A stretch of DNA of 64,000 bases from Agarophyton chilense (Eukaryota > Rhodophyta > Florideophyceae > Gracilariales > Gracilariaceae), in NCBI GenBank assembly GCA_030374765.1, contig JARGXX010000088.1, positions 1,302,001 through 1,366,000 on the forward strand, in the 5' to 3' direction. The notes below the pieces were generated by a model. The model was given only the letters and a program-made list of their open reading frames with translations, searched no databases and had not been told where the DNA came from. Positions 1-11,361 of the stretch are shown here, piece by piece (position 1 is the first letter of the stretch; the number at the start of each line of letters is the position of its first letter). Made by a program: the position numbers and the translations under genes.

Positions 1-4
1 GGAT

Positions 5-1663
5 ATGCCGTACGTCCGCTGCGAGGAAGAAGCCGACTACCAGTTCAGGGTGAACAAACTCCTTTCGGACCTATACACGGACTTCATCTCATCTCATGTG
101 CGCTTTCCTCGGGTTGGTCACAACCTCTTGGCGCTTATGTGCTTCCGGCCATCGTACGACCACATATTCTGGATGTCCAACTTGGTGTATTGGGACGAGA
201 TGCACCAGCCCGATGGTCGTCTACGTCAATCCTTGGGGTTCTTCTTTTGTTGGCATCAAGTGGAATTCCACGACATGAGCGCCGACAAACGCCTTCTGTT
301 GTACCTTTCCCTACCCCATGAGGACGAGAACCAATGGGCCATGTATTGGCGTGTCTCGCCGCTCTTTCTGGTTCCCAAGCCGTCCGTGGTGGCGTACCAC
401 TCGTTTCACCTCATGGGCGCTGACCATGACCGAAGGTACTGGCTGTCCTGGCAGGTGCTCTTCGTCGAGTTCGGCGTGATTTCCCTTATGGCCTTTCTGG
501 ATACCGCCAAATACGGAATCCGGGGTAATGTCCGTTCGGAGGATTGGAGGGTGTGGTATGATGAGAACATACCCGGTCCTCGAGGTCACCTAATCTCGCT
601 CCCGGACATTATGATCCGTTTCTTAAGGAACATGGGAATACAAAACATCGTCCGTGGGACTCAGTTCCACGTCGAGGAGACCGAGGCCCTTTTGGATCAT
701 GTCCTACAGGTGGAGTGGGGCAAGACTCCCGGGTTTCTTTGGTATGAATGGGATACTGACTCATTCACGCCGATTCCGCTGCATCCGCAGGGTCGGGACG
801 ACGCCCGTGCCTATCCCGCCAAGCCCTTGAGGAATCAACCATCGGACATTCCGAGGCGTCATATGCCCCACTATTATCCAAAGGCCATTGGACTCGATCC
901 TCTTTGCTTCGAGCCTGATGTGGAAGCCGCGCCGTTAGTTCCTGCTGGCATGTCCGACGGAGAATCCTTTGGTGAAGATCCCTTCGTCTTACCCGTGGAG
1001 GGCGTTCATCCTCAAGTTGAGTCCGACGTTGCATTGCAAACCGGTTCTCCTCCTTCAGTTCCTCCAGGCGCTGCTCCTCAGGATGAGCTCTCGTATGAAC
1101 CGCCCGTTGCACAAGTGAATATTCCTCCTGGCGAGGTTACCGACGAAACCGAAAGTCCTGTAGGCGAGGCACTTGCTCAGACGTCCACCGGGGGCGTCGA
1201 AATCGCTCCGTCCTCTCCGTTGGTCCACTTTCCCGCTTCGGTCACGGCTGCCGCCGCAGACCTCGTTCATGTCTGCCGTACCGTTAGTATCACGGCCTCG
1301 ATGGACATTGCGACAGTCCTGAGGGAAGCATGCTCCTCGGCGCGTCACTCGGCTCGCTACGCCGCTGTTGTCCAACAGGCTCCGAACCTGAAGACCGCCA
1401 TGGTCAATATCCTGCGACAGATTGCTCAGGCGATGTCCCAGAGGGTTACTGCCGACTTGGATGCATGGTATGGTCTCAATTTGAGTGACCGGGAGGTTTT
1501 CGATGGTGACAATAGTTCCTCAGGGGAATCTCCGCCGAAGAAGCGTGCTCGGCTCGCTGGTGCAGGTCTTATTGGTACAGTAGGCTCCTCGAGTGATCCT
1601 AGCCTCCGTTTCGCTCCTGAAGGATCCAATGAGGAAGGCAGAGTTACTTCTGAGCCGTCTTAG
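5..1663 (+). CDS. Uncharacterised 552-residue protein (orphan ORF)
   Basis: This is a long uninterrupted frame from an ATG at base 5; the frame is still open at the window edge, so the true start may lie upstream. I do not recognise a family. The first ~260 residues are dense in aromatic residues (many W, Y, F and H) and look like a folded domain. Residues ~270-420 are a Pro/Glu/Val-rich, probably disordered linker. Residues ~420-490 are Ala-rich and helical. A basic cluster near residue 520 (PPKKRAR) resembles a nuclear localisation signal. No signal peptide or membrane segment is visible. It ends about 75 bp before the 3' side of a decayed Ty3/gypsy element that runs on the opposite strand. 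It could be an antisense accessory ORF of that element or an independent host gene. It is intact while its neighbour is decayed. That it is a real coding frame is likely from its length; its function is unknown. Confidence 0.5.
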   Translation: MPYVRCEEEADYQFRVNKLLSDLYTDFISSHVRFPRVGHNLLALMCFRPSYDHIFWMSNLVYWDEMHQPDGRLRQSLGFFFCWHQVEFHDMSADKRLLLYLSLPHEDENQWAMYWRVSPLFLVPKPSVVAYHSFHLMGADHDRRYWLSWQVLFVEFGVISLMAFLDTAKYGIRGNVRSEDWRVWYDENIPGPRGHLISLPDIMIRFLRNMGIQNIVRGTQFHVEETEALLDHVLQVEWGKTPGFLWYEWDTDSFTPIPLHPQGRDDARAYPAKPLRNQPSDIPRRHMPHYYPKAIGLDPLCFEPDVEAAPLVPAGMSDGESFGEDPFVLPVEGVHPQVESDVALQTGSPPSVPPGAAPQDELSYEPPVAQVNIPPGEVTDETESPVGEALAQTSTGGVEIAPSSPLVHFPASVTAAAADLVHVCRTVSITASMDIATVLREACSSARHSARYAAVVQQAPNLKTAMVNILRQIAQAMSQRVTADLDAWYGLNLSDREVFDGDNSSSGESPPKKRARLAGAGLIGTVGSSSDPSLRFAPEGSNEEGRVTSEPS

Positions 1664-1739
1664 TGAGTCCTGTTGGTGCTTGGAGCGCTTTCGTGTACCT
1701 TGAGGTCATGACGAGGGCTGTTAGGCCTCTGCTAGTTAG

Positions 1740-4700
1740 TCAAATAAAGTAATGCGTGTGCTTTCCAAATGTCGATCCTGTATTCCTCAAACGTGCATGC
1801 CCCCGGACGGCGTCCAAACCTTGAGAGCTTCCTCAGGTCTTCTTCAGGGGTCTCCTCAGGATTGAAGTTGTTACCTGATGTGGGAGCTACGGCGGACCAT
1901 CGTGTCGGGAGACATATGGAGAGGCGTTTTGGGAGGCGTTTTGGGAGGCGTTTTGGTATTATTCGGGCCAATGGGTGTCCCGTCCTGAAGGTTGCCATCC
2001 GTGCTGCCGATTTTGCGCCAATAGCGGGCGATAAAATTAGCCGGAATGGTTTGAGGCTTTTGCCTAGTTTCTTCCTCGGAAGAAGAGCTAAACCAATGGA
2101 AGCTATATCGCATAATCCCATCTTTTCTTCGACCGGCGGAGATGATTCGTTCAATAACGTATTTCTGTTGGTGTTCCTTCTCTCGAAGAAGAGTGTAGTC
2201 CAGAGAAGCGAATTCATCGGAGACGGTTGGGAGAGATGATTTATCGTCATTGGGCTTGACTAATGGGTCCATGAGGACAGTCGGGTACGCCGATATTGCC
2301 TTACGAGCTGTGGGGACCTGAGCCTCGATCTGAGGTCGTGGTGATTCCGTTGGGCCAAGAGGATGGGACTTTGTTGGTCCGGAGGAACTGGGAGCTCGTG
2401 TCACCCGATCAATAGACACGGTGTTCTGTAGGCCGTCAATTAGTATCGTAATTGTGTGGCGACTGGCCTTAAGGAATTTATATGGTCCCGTCGAGCGGGG
2501 AAGGAGTTTCCGCGTAGTATCCTCCAGGTCATCACTGGCTTTTGGTAGCCAATCCAGGTAACCAATTCTCCTTCCATAAAAATGTAAGTGTTTCAGACAG
2601 CTTTGTCAAAATTGACCTTGTAGCGCTGTTGGGCTTTGGTCAGTACATCTCTAGACGATTGGATAATGCTGTCGATGCGTCAGAGCGAGTAGCGCTTCGC
2701 CTGTGTAGGAGTCATTTCTTCGGTCAAACCCTGGGTTGTAATGGACTCCTGAAGTTCAACAGCTATCGGCGGTGGCGATCTAGTTAGCGTTAAATCAAAA
2801 GGGTTTTTCCCCGTAAAAGCGTGTACTTGCGTGTTATAGGCATAAAACAGTGGCTCAACGACGTCGTCCCAGTCCAATTTGTGCTCCGATACGTAGTGTA
2901 CCAATGGGTCCAGAAGGGTAGGGTTGAAGCGGTTTTTCCATTGGTTGGCGGGTGGTATGCCGTTGTGATTACATGTTTGATACCTAATGTAGCACACATG
3001 TGCGAAAAGAATGCCGTGGCGACATCCGTTACTGTTTTCTTTGTTAGGGCTAGGGCTCGGGTAAGTTTGGTAAACCTATCGGTTATTACCAAGACCAATC
3101 GGTTCCCATGGGACGATTTGGGCAAAGATCCAAGTATATCCATGGCGACGAATTTTATATGGCCTACGGCGGGGAAATGTTTCATTTTGGTCTAATGGTT
3201 GTCTCGAGACCTTAGCATTTTTGCGCGCGAAGAGCATTTCAGTGCAGTTCGCCATAGGTCTTGCGCCATAAATGGCCAGTAAAAGAACTTCCTTGAAATC
3301 TGGTACAATTTTCGGCCTCCAGGGTGACCAGCCAAGCGTGCGAAATGGCCAATGTATAAGAATGGCGCCCTTAGTGACCTTGGTACTATCCGTTGGATTG
3401 CACCATCCAGTGGTGAGCGGCGACACAATAGTCCGAATCGGTCGTAGTCGAATATGCATACAAGAGTTCCTACTAATTGGGCCGTTTGCTTGCAGTACTC
3501 ATTTGCCACCTGCACCTGTAGGAGCTCCTTAATAGTTATAGGGAGGAGCTCTTTTTCTTCTGGGGTTATTGCATTAACTTGAGATGGTGTCGAAACGGGT
3601 GGTACTGTGTCCCAGTCCAATAGGTATACTTCATTCTCCCTTATCTCAGGATAATCCACTTTGACCGCACCCATAAGGTAATTCGTTTCCGTATTATCCT
3701 GGGGTCCATCATCTGTGAAGGGAGTAGGAATGAGGTCGTACAAATGGCGTTGCATCAGTTCCGTTGGTCATGATTCCCGAGAGGGCATCTGCTGCCTGGT
3801 GCTTGATGGCCTATAGGTTATTTCGTAGTCATATTTAGACAGCCTGAGGTGTCACTGAGCGAGGCGACTTGATGAATTGCTCATATTTAGTAACCAGCTG
3901 AGTGAATCGTGGTCTGTCCTAATGGTTAACGTAGTTCCCTCGAGGTATGGACGGAGTGTCATTACGGACCATTCGATGGCTAGGCATTCCTTTTCGGTAG
4001 TACTGTAGTTTCGCTCCGCGCTGGTCAGCGTTTTGCTCCAGTATCCAATAGGTCGATAGTCCTTCTGTCACTCCTGTTCCTGTAGCAGTGCACATCCCAT
4101 TTGGGCATCAGAGGCGTCTGTATCCAGGACAACGGGCCTATTGGGTTTTGGTAACGCCAATATAGGTGGGTTCAGCTATTTGTCGTTTAGGGTCTGAATG
4201 CCTCGTACTGGTGGTCGGTAGGGGCCTCAAACTCCAAAGGTGTTCTTTTCTTCAGCATTGCGTTGAGAGGGGCCGAGATTTTAGAAAACCCTTGGACGAA
4301 ACGTCTATAAACATTGCACAAGCCCACAAAGGATCTTAGTTTCGTCTGGGTCCAGGGAAGTTTATCCTGTGGGATTGAATTAGTGGTCCGTGTGGCTACT
4401 TTTAGCTTTCCCGGGAGGACGACGTGACCAAGATAGTCCACCTAGGCCTGGAAGAAGGCACATTTGCGCAGCTACAGTTTTACTCTGGCGTCCTGTAGGA
4501 TTGTTAGTACCGTCTTCACATGGCGAAAGTGTTCCTTCACGGTACGTGAGAAGATGGTGACGTCGTCTAAATAGACCAAGGCGAACTACCATTTGACTTT
4601 TGACAGTTTGATGTCCATTACCCGTTGGAAGGTTGCTGGTGCATTCTTTAAACAAAAGGGCATACGAGTAAATCTGAACAGACCTTCATGGGTGGTGAAT

Positions 4701-6690
4701 GTTTTCAGCGCTCTCGCATTTTTTGCCAAAGGGATATGCCAATATCCGGAGTTAGCGTCCACTGTGTTAAATACGACAGCTTTGTCTAAGGGATCTAGAC
4801 AGTCATCCATGAGGTGTATCGGGTATGAGTCCCTGTGGGGTACTGCGTTCAGCTTCCTTTAGTCGACACAGAACCTTACGGAGCCATCCTTCTTCGCCAC
4901 GAGGACAAGGGAACTTGCCCATTTGGATTGGTTCGAAGGCGCCGGCTCTATGACGTGAGCTTTGCGCTTTTGGCCATCTGGTCGGCGATATTTTCCCTAC
5001 CCTTCAGGCCTGTACGGTATGTATGCTGGAACTGTGGTCTACCATCATCCTGAAGGTCAATGCGGTGTGTAGTGGCTCTGATTTTTCCTAATCTAACTGA
5101 CCACATGGGCTGGTATTCCCTGAGAAGATCATGTACCTGGGGCCTATAGGATTCGATTTCTGCGCCGATAGCGACTGTACCCTCCCAAGAGTCGACGTCC
5201 TCGTCGGGAGTTCGCCTTTAAATTTTATCCATTTGGGACTCCATAATGGCCACGGGCATAGGTAGAGTGATTCCAACCACTGTACCTTTACGTAACCGTA
5301 CGGGTTTATCACTGAAGTTGCTGATTGTGACCAAGAACGGCCTGTTGGGGTGGATTTCCATTACTCCATTGACCATAAAGGTAAGGCGCTTCAGAACCGT
5401 TTTCGGGTGGTTCTGAATCGTTAGGAGACCTGAGGACTGTGAATGAACCAATATAGTGATTGGGGTCATCGGGGGTATCATTGTGGACTTTGACAAGCGA
5501 ACCTTATTGGATTTCGTGTTTCCAGAGATAATCGCTCGTCTGCGGTTATCCTCTGGCCCTGGTGTGGGCCGTACGGAACAAACTCAGAAACCTAAGAACA
5601 GCAATGGGATCGGAACCCGAAAACTTGTCCGTAATGGTTAGTTGCATCTGTCTGGCCCATTTGGCGACTCCTCGAGCCACAGAACCAGAATATTTTGGAG
5701 ACTCGTCGGGCAGCCGGTAATTCCGGTAGTCTAGAACCTCAACGAAAAGTTCGTTAGTTGTTGTCAGTGGTTTGAGGCCTCGAACGACAGCCACATCCAC
5801 TTCGGAGTCGGTCGTTTCGGTCGAGGCTGATCCGGAATCATTCGTGTCCAAATGGTCTCTTCTTTTGATCCTTCTGTTTTTCTTTCTACTACGGTTAATC
5901 CGTTTCTTTCCAGCAGAATGGGGACCTAAAGGATAGATCTGTATATCAGATTTGATGGAGCCCTGAGGTCGCTGTACGTTATATTGTCCTTTGGGTTGAG
6001 TAATCTGTCTCACTTCTAAACGCGGAGCTTCTCTTTTGCTCCTAGATTGTCTTTCCGTTGGATTTTTCTGATGGTGTTTCCGGCGAGGGGCCGGTAATAC
6101 CGCCACTCCTGGGGGTTCGGTAGGGAGTTGTCGTATGGAAACCAGATGGTTGACTTGTGATGTGGTCCTAGGGATCGCATTGCCTGACTGGCTGGAGACT
6201 ACATCATGGACGGCCTGTAGGATAAAGTCTAGGAATAACTCAGACTCCATAACCTTGGGTACGATTCGCGTAATGAGGTAAGCCTTATGGTCAGCGATTG
6301 ATATAGCGAGTCGCATGTCCACACGGAGACCGGGCCACAAAAGGTCGGAAAGCCCTTCGGGAATGTTTTCTCTAATTCCTTCGGTCTTACGAGGTTCTCC
6401 TTGGGGTATACCTGGCCTAGAGGTTGCCCTGGTGAGGCGTTCTGATAAACGAGCTGTCACCAGGGTTCTCGGCGAATCCTTTCAGGGTTGTACCGGGGGG
6501 TCAGTACTTCTTGCGGCTGGCTTCTCGTGCTCCTGCGGTCGCAAACGGTATCAACCTGAGGGTCAGGCGACATCGTTGGAGTTATAGTCGCAACTTTTCC
6601 TGCAGTAAAAGTCCTATGTTTCGGACGGTTGGGTGTGTTTTCTGCATCCATGATGGCTGGTGCTTCTGTATTTTTGGTCCAATGGGGAAT
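1740..6690 (-). mobile_element. Ty3/gypsy LTR retrotransposon fossil (gag-pol)
   Basis: On the minus strand, parts appear in the order usual for Ty3/gypsy. A gag-like region (about 6.65-5.55 kb) holds a motif like KFSGSDPIAVLRFL and a basic stretch. Then come a protease/linker region (~5.5-5.0 kb) and reverse transcriptase (~4.83-4.2 kb, with FRFTRMPFCLKNAPATFQR and later GLCNVYRRFVQGFSKI). RNase H follows (~4.2-3.8 kb, DTDASDAQMG), then integrase (~3.75-2.68 kb, with MDILGSLPKS, VITDRFTKL and AYHPPTNG), and a C-terminal tail to ~1.74 kb. RT-RNaseH before integrase assigns it to Ty3/gypsy, not copia. The pol region is scattered over several frames, so it is broken with at least six breaks and looks old. 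I could not identify LTRs; the 3' one may lie beyond the window start. Confidence 0.85.
1921..1956. repeat. Three exact 12-bp tandem units
   Basis: The unit GAGGCGTTTTGG occurs three times in a row without a mismatch, inside the 3' tail of the gypsy fossil. In one minus-strand frame it reads as a repeated Pro-Pro-Lys-Thr. It may be recent slippage after the element died. Confidence 0.9.
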
Positions 6691-6699
6691 TTAACCAAA

Positions 6700-7480
6700 G
6701 GCTAGAACAAGTATAATTTTTCTTTCCAATGGTCAACTCAATTATTCCTGAATGATTCTAAGTCGAGAGATAAAAATGTAACGCAATTACTGGTAGGTCA
6801 GCGTACTGATCTAAACCTGAGGTAGCGTGGTAGAGTGGGTCCTAAGGTCGGTTTTTTTGATGGGAGCACTCCCAGAGTACTTGGTGCAATGGGCGGGCGT
6901 TTACTGCATAGTCGTACAGGTCGAAGCAACGGAAACGATGGCTTGAAGACCAATTGGTGGAACTAATGTACCAAAGGGGGTAATTTGGTATCTTAACGGT
7001 GCCTATCCGATTCTAAGGAAGAAGCGTCACTCGAGCCAAGTAAATAGCAATGGTGAGGCATTTGGATCTACCTTGCACTGTAAAGATATCCTATCAAACT
7101 AAATAAAAAAAAATAATTATCTGAATATGTCCAGCTGAAGTCGGGCAGTCCACGTGGGGTCTGCAAGGTACTTTAGGCCCTGGCGGCTTACAAGATTCAA
7201 CCTTAATCGTTACTCCTTCACAATCCCAAGGGGATTCTGGTACATTTTCTCAGTTCAAATCCATGGACTGCTTAACAGGATCCGCCCGTTCACTTCCTGG
7301 TGATCAAAACTTGTGCTTTTGAGGTTACTTGAGTTCTGAAACAAAAATAGTATAGGTGTGCCCCTTAGCTTGAATTGGTATTTTGGTAGCTTCTCCTCCC
7401 TTCATAGGGTCAGGTACCCCGAGAACGTGTTTCATAAATATGTTTGTCTAAATCATGTCTAAGTAGTTAAAAAATAGAAC
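6700..7480. other. No gene seen, AT-richer spacer
   Basis: This lies upstream of the gag end of the gypsy fossil and would be expected to hold its 5' leader or LTR. I see no convincing primer-binding site or LTR boundary, and no reading frame worth calling. Confidence 0.4.
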
Positions 7481-8130
7481 TCATAACCTGTTTTTTCAAA
7501 GCGCACTGTGCGATTTTGCCAAAGATATTGACTAAAACCTTGACAGATGTATCAGCCTTAACCAAAACAAAAATATTCAAGATTCAAAGCTGTTGATGGG
7601 GGCATATGGACGGTTACGGTTGAGTAATATGTAGGCCATGCCATTTCTTTGGGACATCTACTCACACTTGAGATTCCACGAGAACCTGCAATGACTTCGC
7701 GACGTCCAGTTTCGTGAAAAACTTGGTCATTATGCGGTGCACTCAGCGCTGCGAGTAATGTAACATGCTTCCGCCTGGCGGCTCGGACGAGATTCCGAAA
7801 ATTTGGTATGGTCGAACCCTTTTCCGTTTCCACGGTGTTCTTATTAGGGCTTATATCTTCAAAAAAGTGGTCACAGAAATCACAACAGAATTTGATCGTT
7901 GCAGCAAGTGAGTAATAGCCGATGAAATCCAGCCTTCCCAAACAGTCTTCTGATAACACAGGGAGAGTAATCTATCCAGCAGTCCGTATTGGAATTTTTT
8001 CGCGTCGGAGATATCGAATAAAGAACCAAAGCAATCGGTTTCCCGATTTACTGCAGATATGAACTTCTTGTGTATCAGGTTTGGAGCACCTCCTGTATCA
8101 AGGACAGAAATCTAAAATAACATGAGCTGT
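7480..8130 (-). mobile_element. Possible LTR-element relic with a retropepsin-like motif
   Basis: On the minus strand, bases 8099-8091 encode Asp-Thr-Gly in a context (VLDTGGAPNLI) like the active site of retroviral-type aspartic proteases, where a hydrophobic-D-T-G/A-A core is usual. A short conceptual stretch continues towards 7.5 kb without recognisable RT or integrase. It is broken and probably old. Its orientation matches the neighbouring Ty3/gypsy fossil, so it may be a second, more decayed copy or an upstream remnant. The call rests on one short motif. Confidence 0.22.
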
Positions 8131-8373
8131 TTGGAGAGACTGAGGTCGGCGTAAGCCTTGCAAGTCCTGTCGGCCATTACCATGATTCGATCTGGGAAAA
8201 CGAGGTTCTGGGACCGTACCATTTGACGAAGTAAAACAATAAAATGATCCAACTCCACGTGTATGGCAACCATTTTCCGTGTATGGATCGAAATACCCGG
8301 GAATTGAAGCTTAGGCGACTCAGTCGTTTTTTAATTCGAAAAGAAAAACGCCCCTTTTGCAGGGAAGACTTCT

Positions 8374-8472
8374 GTGAACTTCATATCTGTCAACTTAAGA
8401 AGTGGATACAACGCCATTGGTTCACATCCAAGGGGACACAAGTTGTAGATATGCTCTCCAGAGTACCAGCCC
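8374..8472 (-). repeat. Interspersed repeat, copy A
   Basis: The reverse complement of this segment resembles bases 25304-25405: both carry GAGAGCATATCTA followed by CTTGTGTCCCCTTGG. Similarity runs for roughly 100 bp with substitutions and a few small indels. I do not recognise the family. Copy B lies immediately right of the Tc1 element. Confidence 0.6.
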
Positions 8473-10740
8473 AAAATAGGGCAAAGCAAAGATGTCACAA
8501 AAAGACGACAGAAAGAAGAAGTGAAATAGGTAGAGAGTGCAAATGATAAAGTGATCCACATATGCGTGGCAAATAGAGGCTAATTTATAAAGATGTGATG
8601 TATTAAAAAGAAATGTGTAAAAACCTTTACCACGATATGAAGATAGGAAGTATGTATCAATTGTTTTAGAAACCAGTATTGTTCTTCTTTCGGACACCGC
8701 CTCGATGAAGACGACTTTTATAATAAACTTGAAAATCGTGAGCCTCGGAAAACTAGATAACGCATACACGGCACCAGACGTCAGTGTCTTTGTGATGTGC
8801 ACGTCGTAACGAGTTTTGGTGCTTACAGGCGCACCGGTGCACCTCCAACTGGCTCTGGCTCTGCACGTTGGTGCCGCAGCTGGCACATTTTTCTCGTCGT
8901 TTGTAAACGTGAGAAGCGTCGCTGCCGTCTTCCATCCCGTAATATCTTTTTTAAGCGCTGTACCGTCTGAAGCTTCAATGTGCAGAGACGGCGCTAATTG
9001 GAGGGGCATCAAGGCGGCCATTAGCATGAAAAAAGGATAGGACGTGCTTATTACAAAGACACTGACGTCTGGCCGAATCATCGCACCGAGGCCATGTCGG
9101 ACGCTCGATATTTCTTGCTTTGTTTCGCTTCGGGGACGTCCCTGGAGTGTTTTCAATGGTGCTGCCAAGCAGTCGCGCTCGCCCGTTTGGGGTGGCGAAT
9201 AACCATTTCAGTAAGTCTACGACTCGCTATGAGGTGGGCAAACCGCTGCTCGTGAAGAGATTGGTTGCTATTCGGAAAGTATTACGTTACCGTCAAGGGA
9301 ACTGGAGTCTCTCTCCTGATACCCATTGGCAAATTTCAATGACGATGATCAAAATCTTACCTGGGCAGCGGAAACGAGCGGTAAAACCTTTGCATCATAC
9401 TTCCGGCCGGTATGGATCCGCTTGCTCTTGCCATTGCAAAAATATCACCGTACGCTCACCCAGTAACTTCAAAATTTACGAAACCGTGCAGAGAACAGGA
9501 TAGTCGCAATGCTGCTATGCAACGTCTACTCCGATGTCTGTGCGCATATTAGACGCCATGCCACCCCCAATTTATGGGCAGCAGCATCTTCTACAAACTG
9601 TTTCAAGTGTATGCCTACTAGTCGAGAAGGCACGCTAGCGCTCTGAGCCGTGCCAAAACTGGCAAAAACGCTACTTCTCCGTGGGAGGTGATACCCCGCA
9701 AATCATGCACCCAACGGAAGTGGTGGCATACAGTGGGCACTATCCGAACGCAGCCGAAATCTTTGCTGAGCGTTGCGAGTAGATCTTTCGTGGAGGCTTA
9801 GAAGTCCTCCAGAATCGTCAGTATGTATTTTTTTTGTTTGATTTGCCCCCCTCGCACATATCAAACACAGACGAAATAAGACACGCCGATGCGAGAACCC
9901 CGTGCGACGGCTCTGTATTTTGTCCCTCGAATGCCCGGCGACTCCTTCTTGCCACAGTGCCCTTTGCATTGCCTCACAGTCATTTGGATTGTCTCCATAT
10001 GCCTCGCTTAGAATACGAAAAACATCTCAATGAGGTTGGTCTATAGTAAAATGGCGATCGAGCCCATCTGAACGTGGTTGCCCGAAATAGAAGACGTTGT
10101 GGAAAAGGCTATAGACAAGGCCGCCATAAAAGTGGAGCGCTAGAAGAACCGAGTGGAAGTGCGAAACACGTACAAGTGTGAGTGCTAAAGCGGTATAGTA
10201 CATGTGGATGTCCAGCAGGGGTATTTTTAGTAAATATTTCAGTTTTAGTTAAAATAGGTTAGGCGCTACAGTAGGACCTGAGTCTCTGTGATCTTGTGTT
10301 CATGTACTCGGCTGCCACCCTTTAAAAAAAGAGCTAAGACATCCTAGCCCATATGTTTGGTCTTTTGCGCAGATCAGAGACTAGTCGGATCATTTTATAC
10401 CTGGTTACAAAGCCGTTAGTACCTTTGGAACGATTATGACCGTGAATATATCGTAAAATCGTTTTCCGGGTTTGTTGTCATTTTGTATCGGAAATGCGAT
10501 ATGGCTTGACCGTGGAAAGTAGATTTTAACAAACCTTTATTTTAGCAGAGCACAATGAAAAACCGCATGCGCATACCGCGGAGAAATTAACCTATTCCGC
10601 GTTGGTCACCAGTGGTAGACGTTGACGTATGGTAAAACTATTTATAGTCGTTAGGAAACAGTTGAACAAATGTTGTAGTTTTAGCATAAGTGGTGCTTGT
10701 TTTTATCAGACTAATGTAAAATGGAAGAAATATACTATAT
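8473..10740. other. 2.3 kb without a recognisable gene
   Basis: Frames up to ~250 codons exist (for example minus strand 9168-8422), but none resembles a known family or has convincing composition. One minus-strand frame at 8935-8753 contains a C-x2-C-x12-H-x5-H spacing that could be a decayed zinc finger. Otherwise I see nothing. Confidence 0.4.
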
Positions 10741-10749
10741 GCAGTGGAT

Positions 10750-10850
10750 TTCACTCTCCAGATCACTCAAAAAGTTTCGACGAGGCATGGTATTTGAACT
10801 TGAGACCTGACCTGAACTGGATACCCTGCTAGGTAACCACAACATTACTG
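10750..10850 (-). repeat. tRNA-like / SINE-like segment 1
   Basis: On the minus strand, a GTTGTGGTTACCTAGC stretch (10843-10823) looks like a Pol III box A or tRNA D-arm. About 30 bases later, CAAGTTCAAATACC (~10802-10789) looks like box B or the T-loop. The stems do not pair well enough for a functional tRNA, so a tRNA-derived SINE relic is more plausible. A similar arrangement lies at ~13.8 kb on the same strand. Confidence 0.25.
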
Positions 10851-11361
10851 CACTAAATAATTATATTAGTACATTAACAATTACTCAACTAGGGGATATA
10901 CGTAAACTCTGTCTCTTTGTTGCCAAAACAGAAATGCTAGATTCCAAGAAGCTATATGAAAGATAATTTTCAGCATACATATTCTCTTATGGAAGTCCTG
11001 TACGTCGACAACCTGAAAGAAAACGTTTATTGAATCTACATAACAGCCTGGCGATATCCGACCGCCCAGTCTCTCAAGAGCCGTTCGATGCTTCCGAGTA
11101 TCTGAAGAGTACACTGACACAACATCTGCTTCAATTGTTTGGAAAATCCTGCTTCTAGTGTCTATACGACCACTGGCCTCATATGAGGCCAAATTTACAA
11201 CATCGATATTTTTGGTAAACTTTGTAAATTTCCTTAGATTTTTGTGCCTAGAGGTTTTCAATACTCTCTTCTTCTCTGGCGTCAACCTCAAAGATCATGA
11301 ACGATCGTCCACAACCTGTAAAAAACATCATCTTTACTTCATTCTTCATAATTTATCAAAT

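Noticed and set aside
5475-5783. Small plus-strand frames over the gypsy fossil
   Set aside because: They are antisense shadows of the gag-pol region.
6940-6985. A TGGTAC-containing stretch on the minus strand as a primer-binding site of the gypsy fossil
   Set aside because: Only the first few bases fit a tRNA 3' end, and no adjacent LTR boundary could be seen.
8422-9168. 248-codon minus-strand frame ending in a hydrophobic tail
   Set aside because: The tail coincides with an interspersed repeat and the rest lacks coding-like character; it is treated as noncoding apart from the weak zinc-finger spacing.
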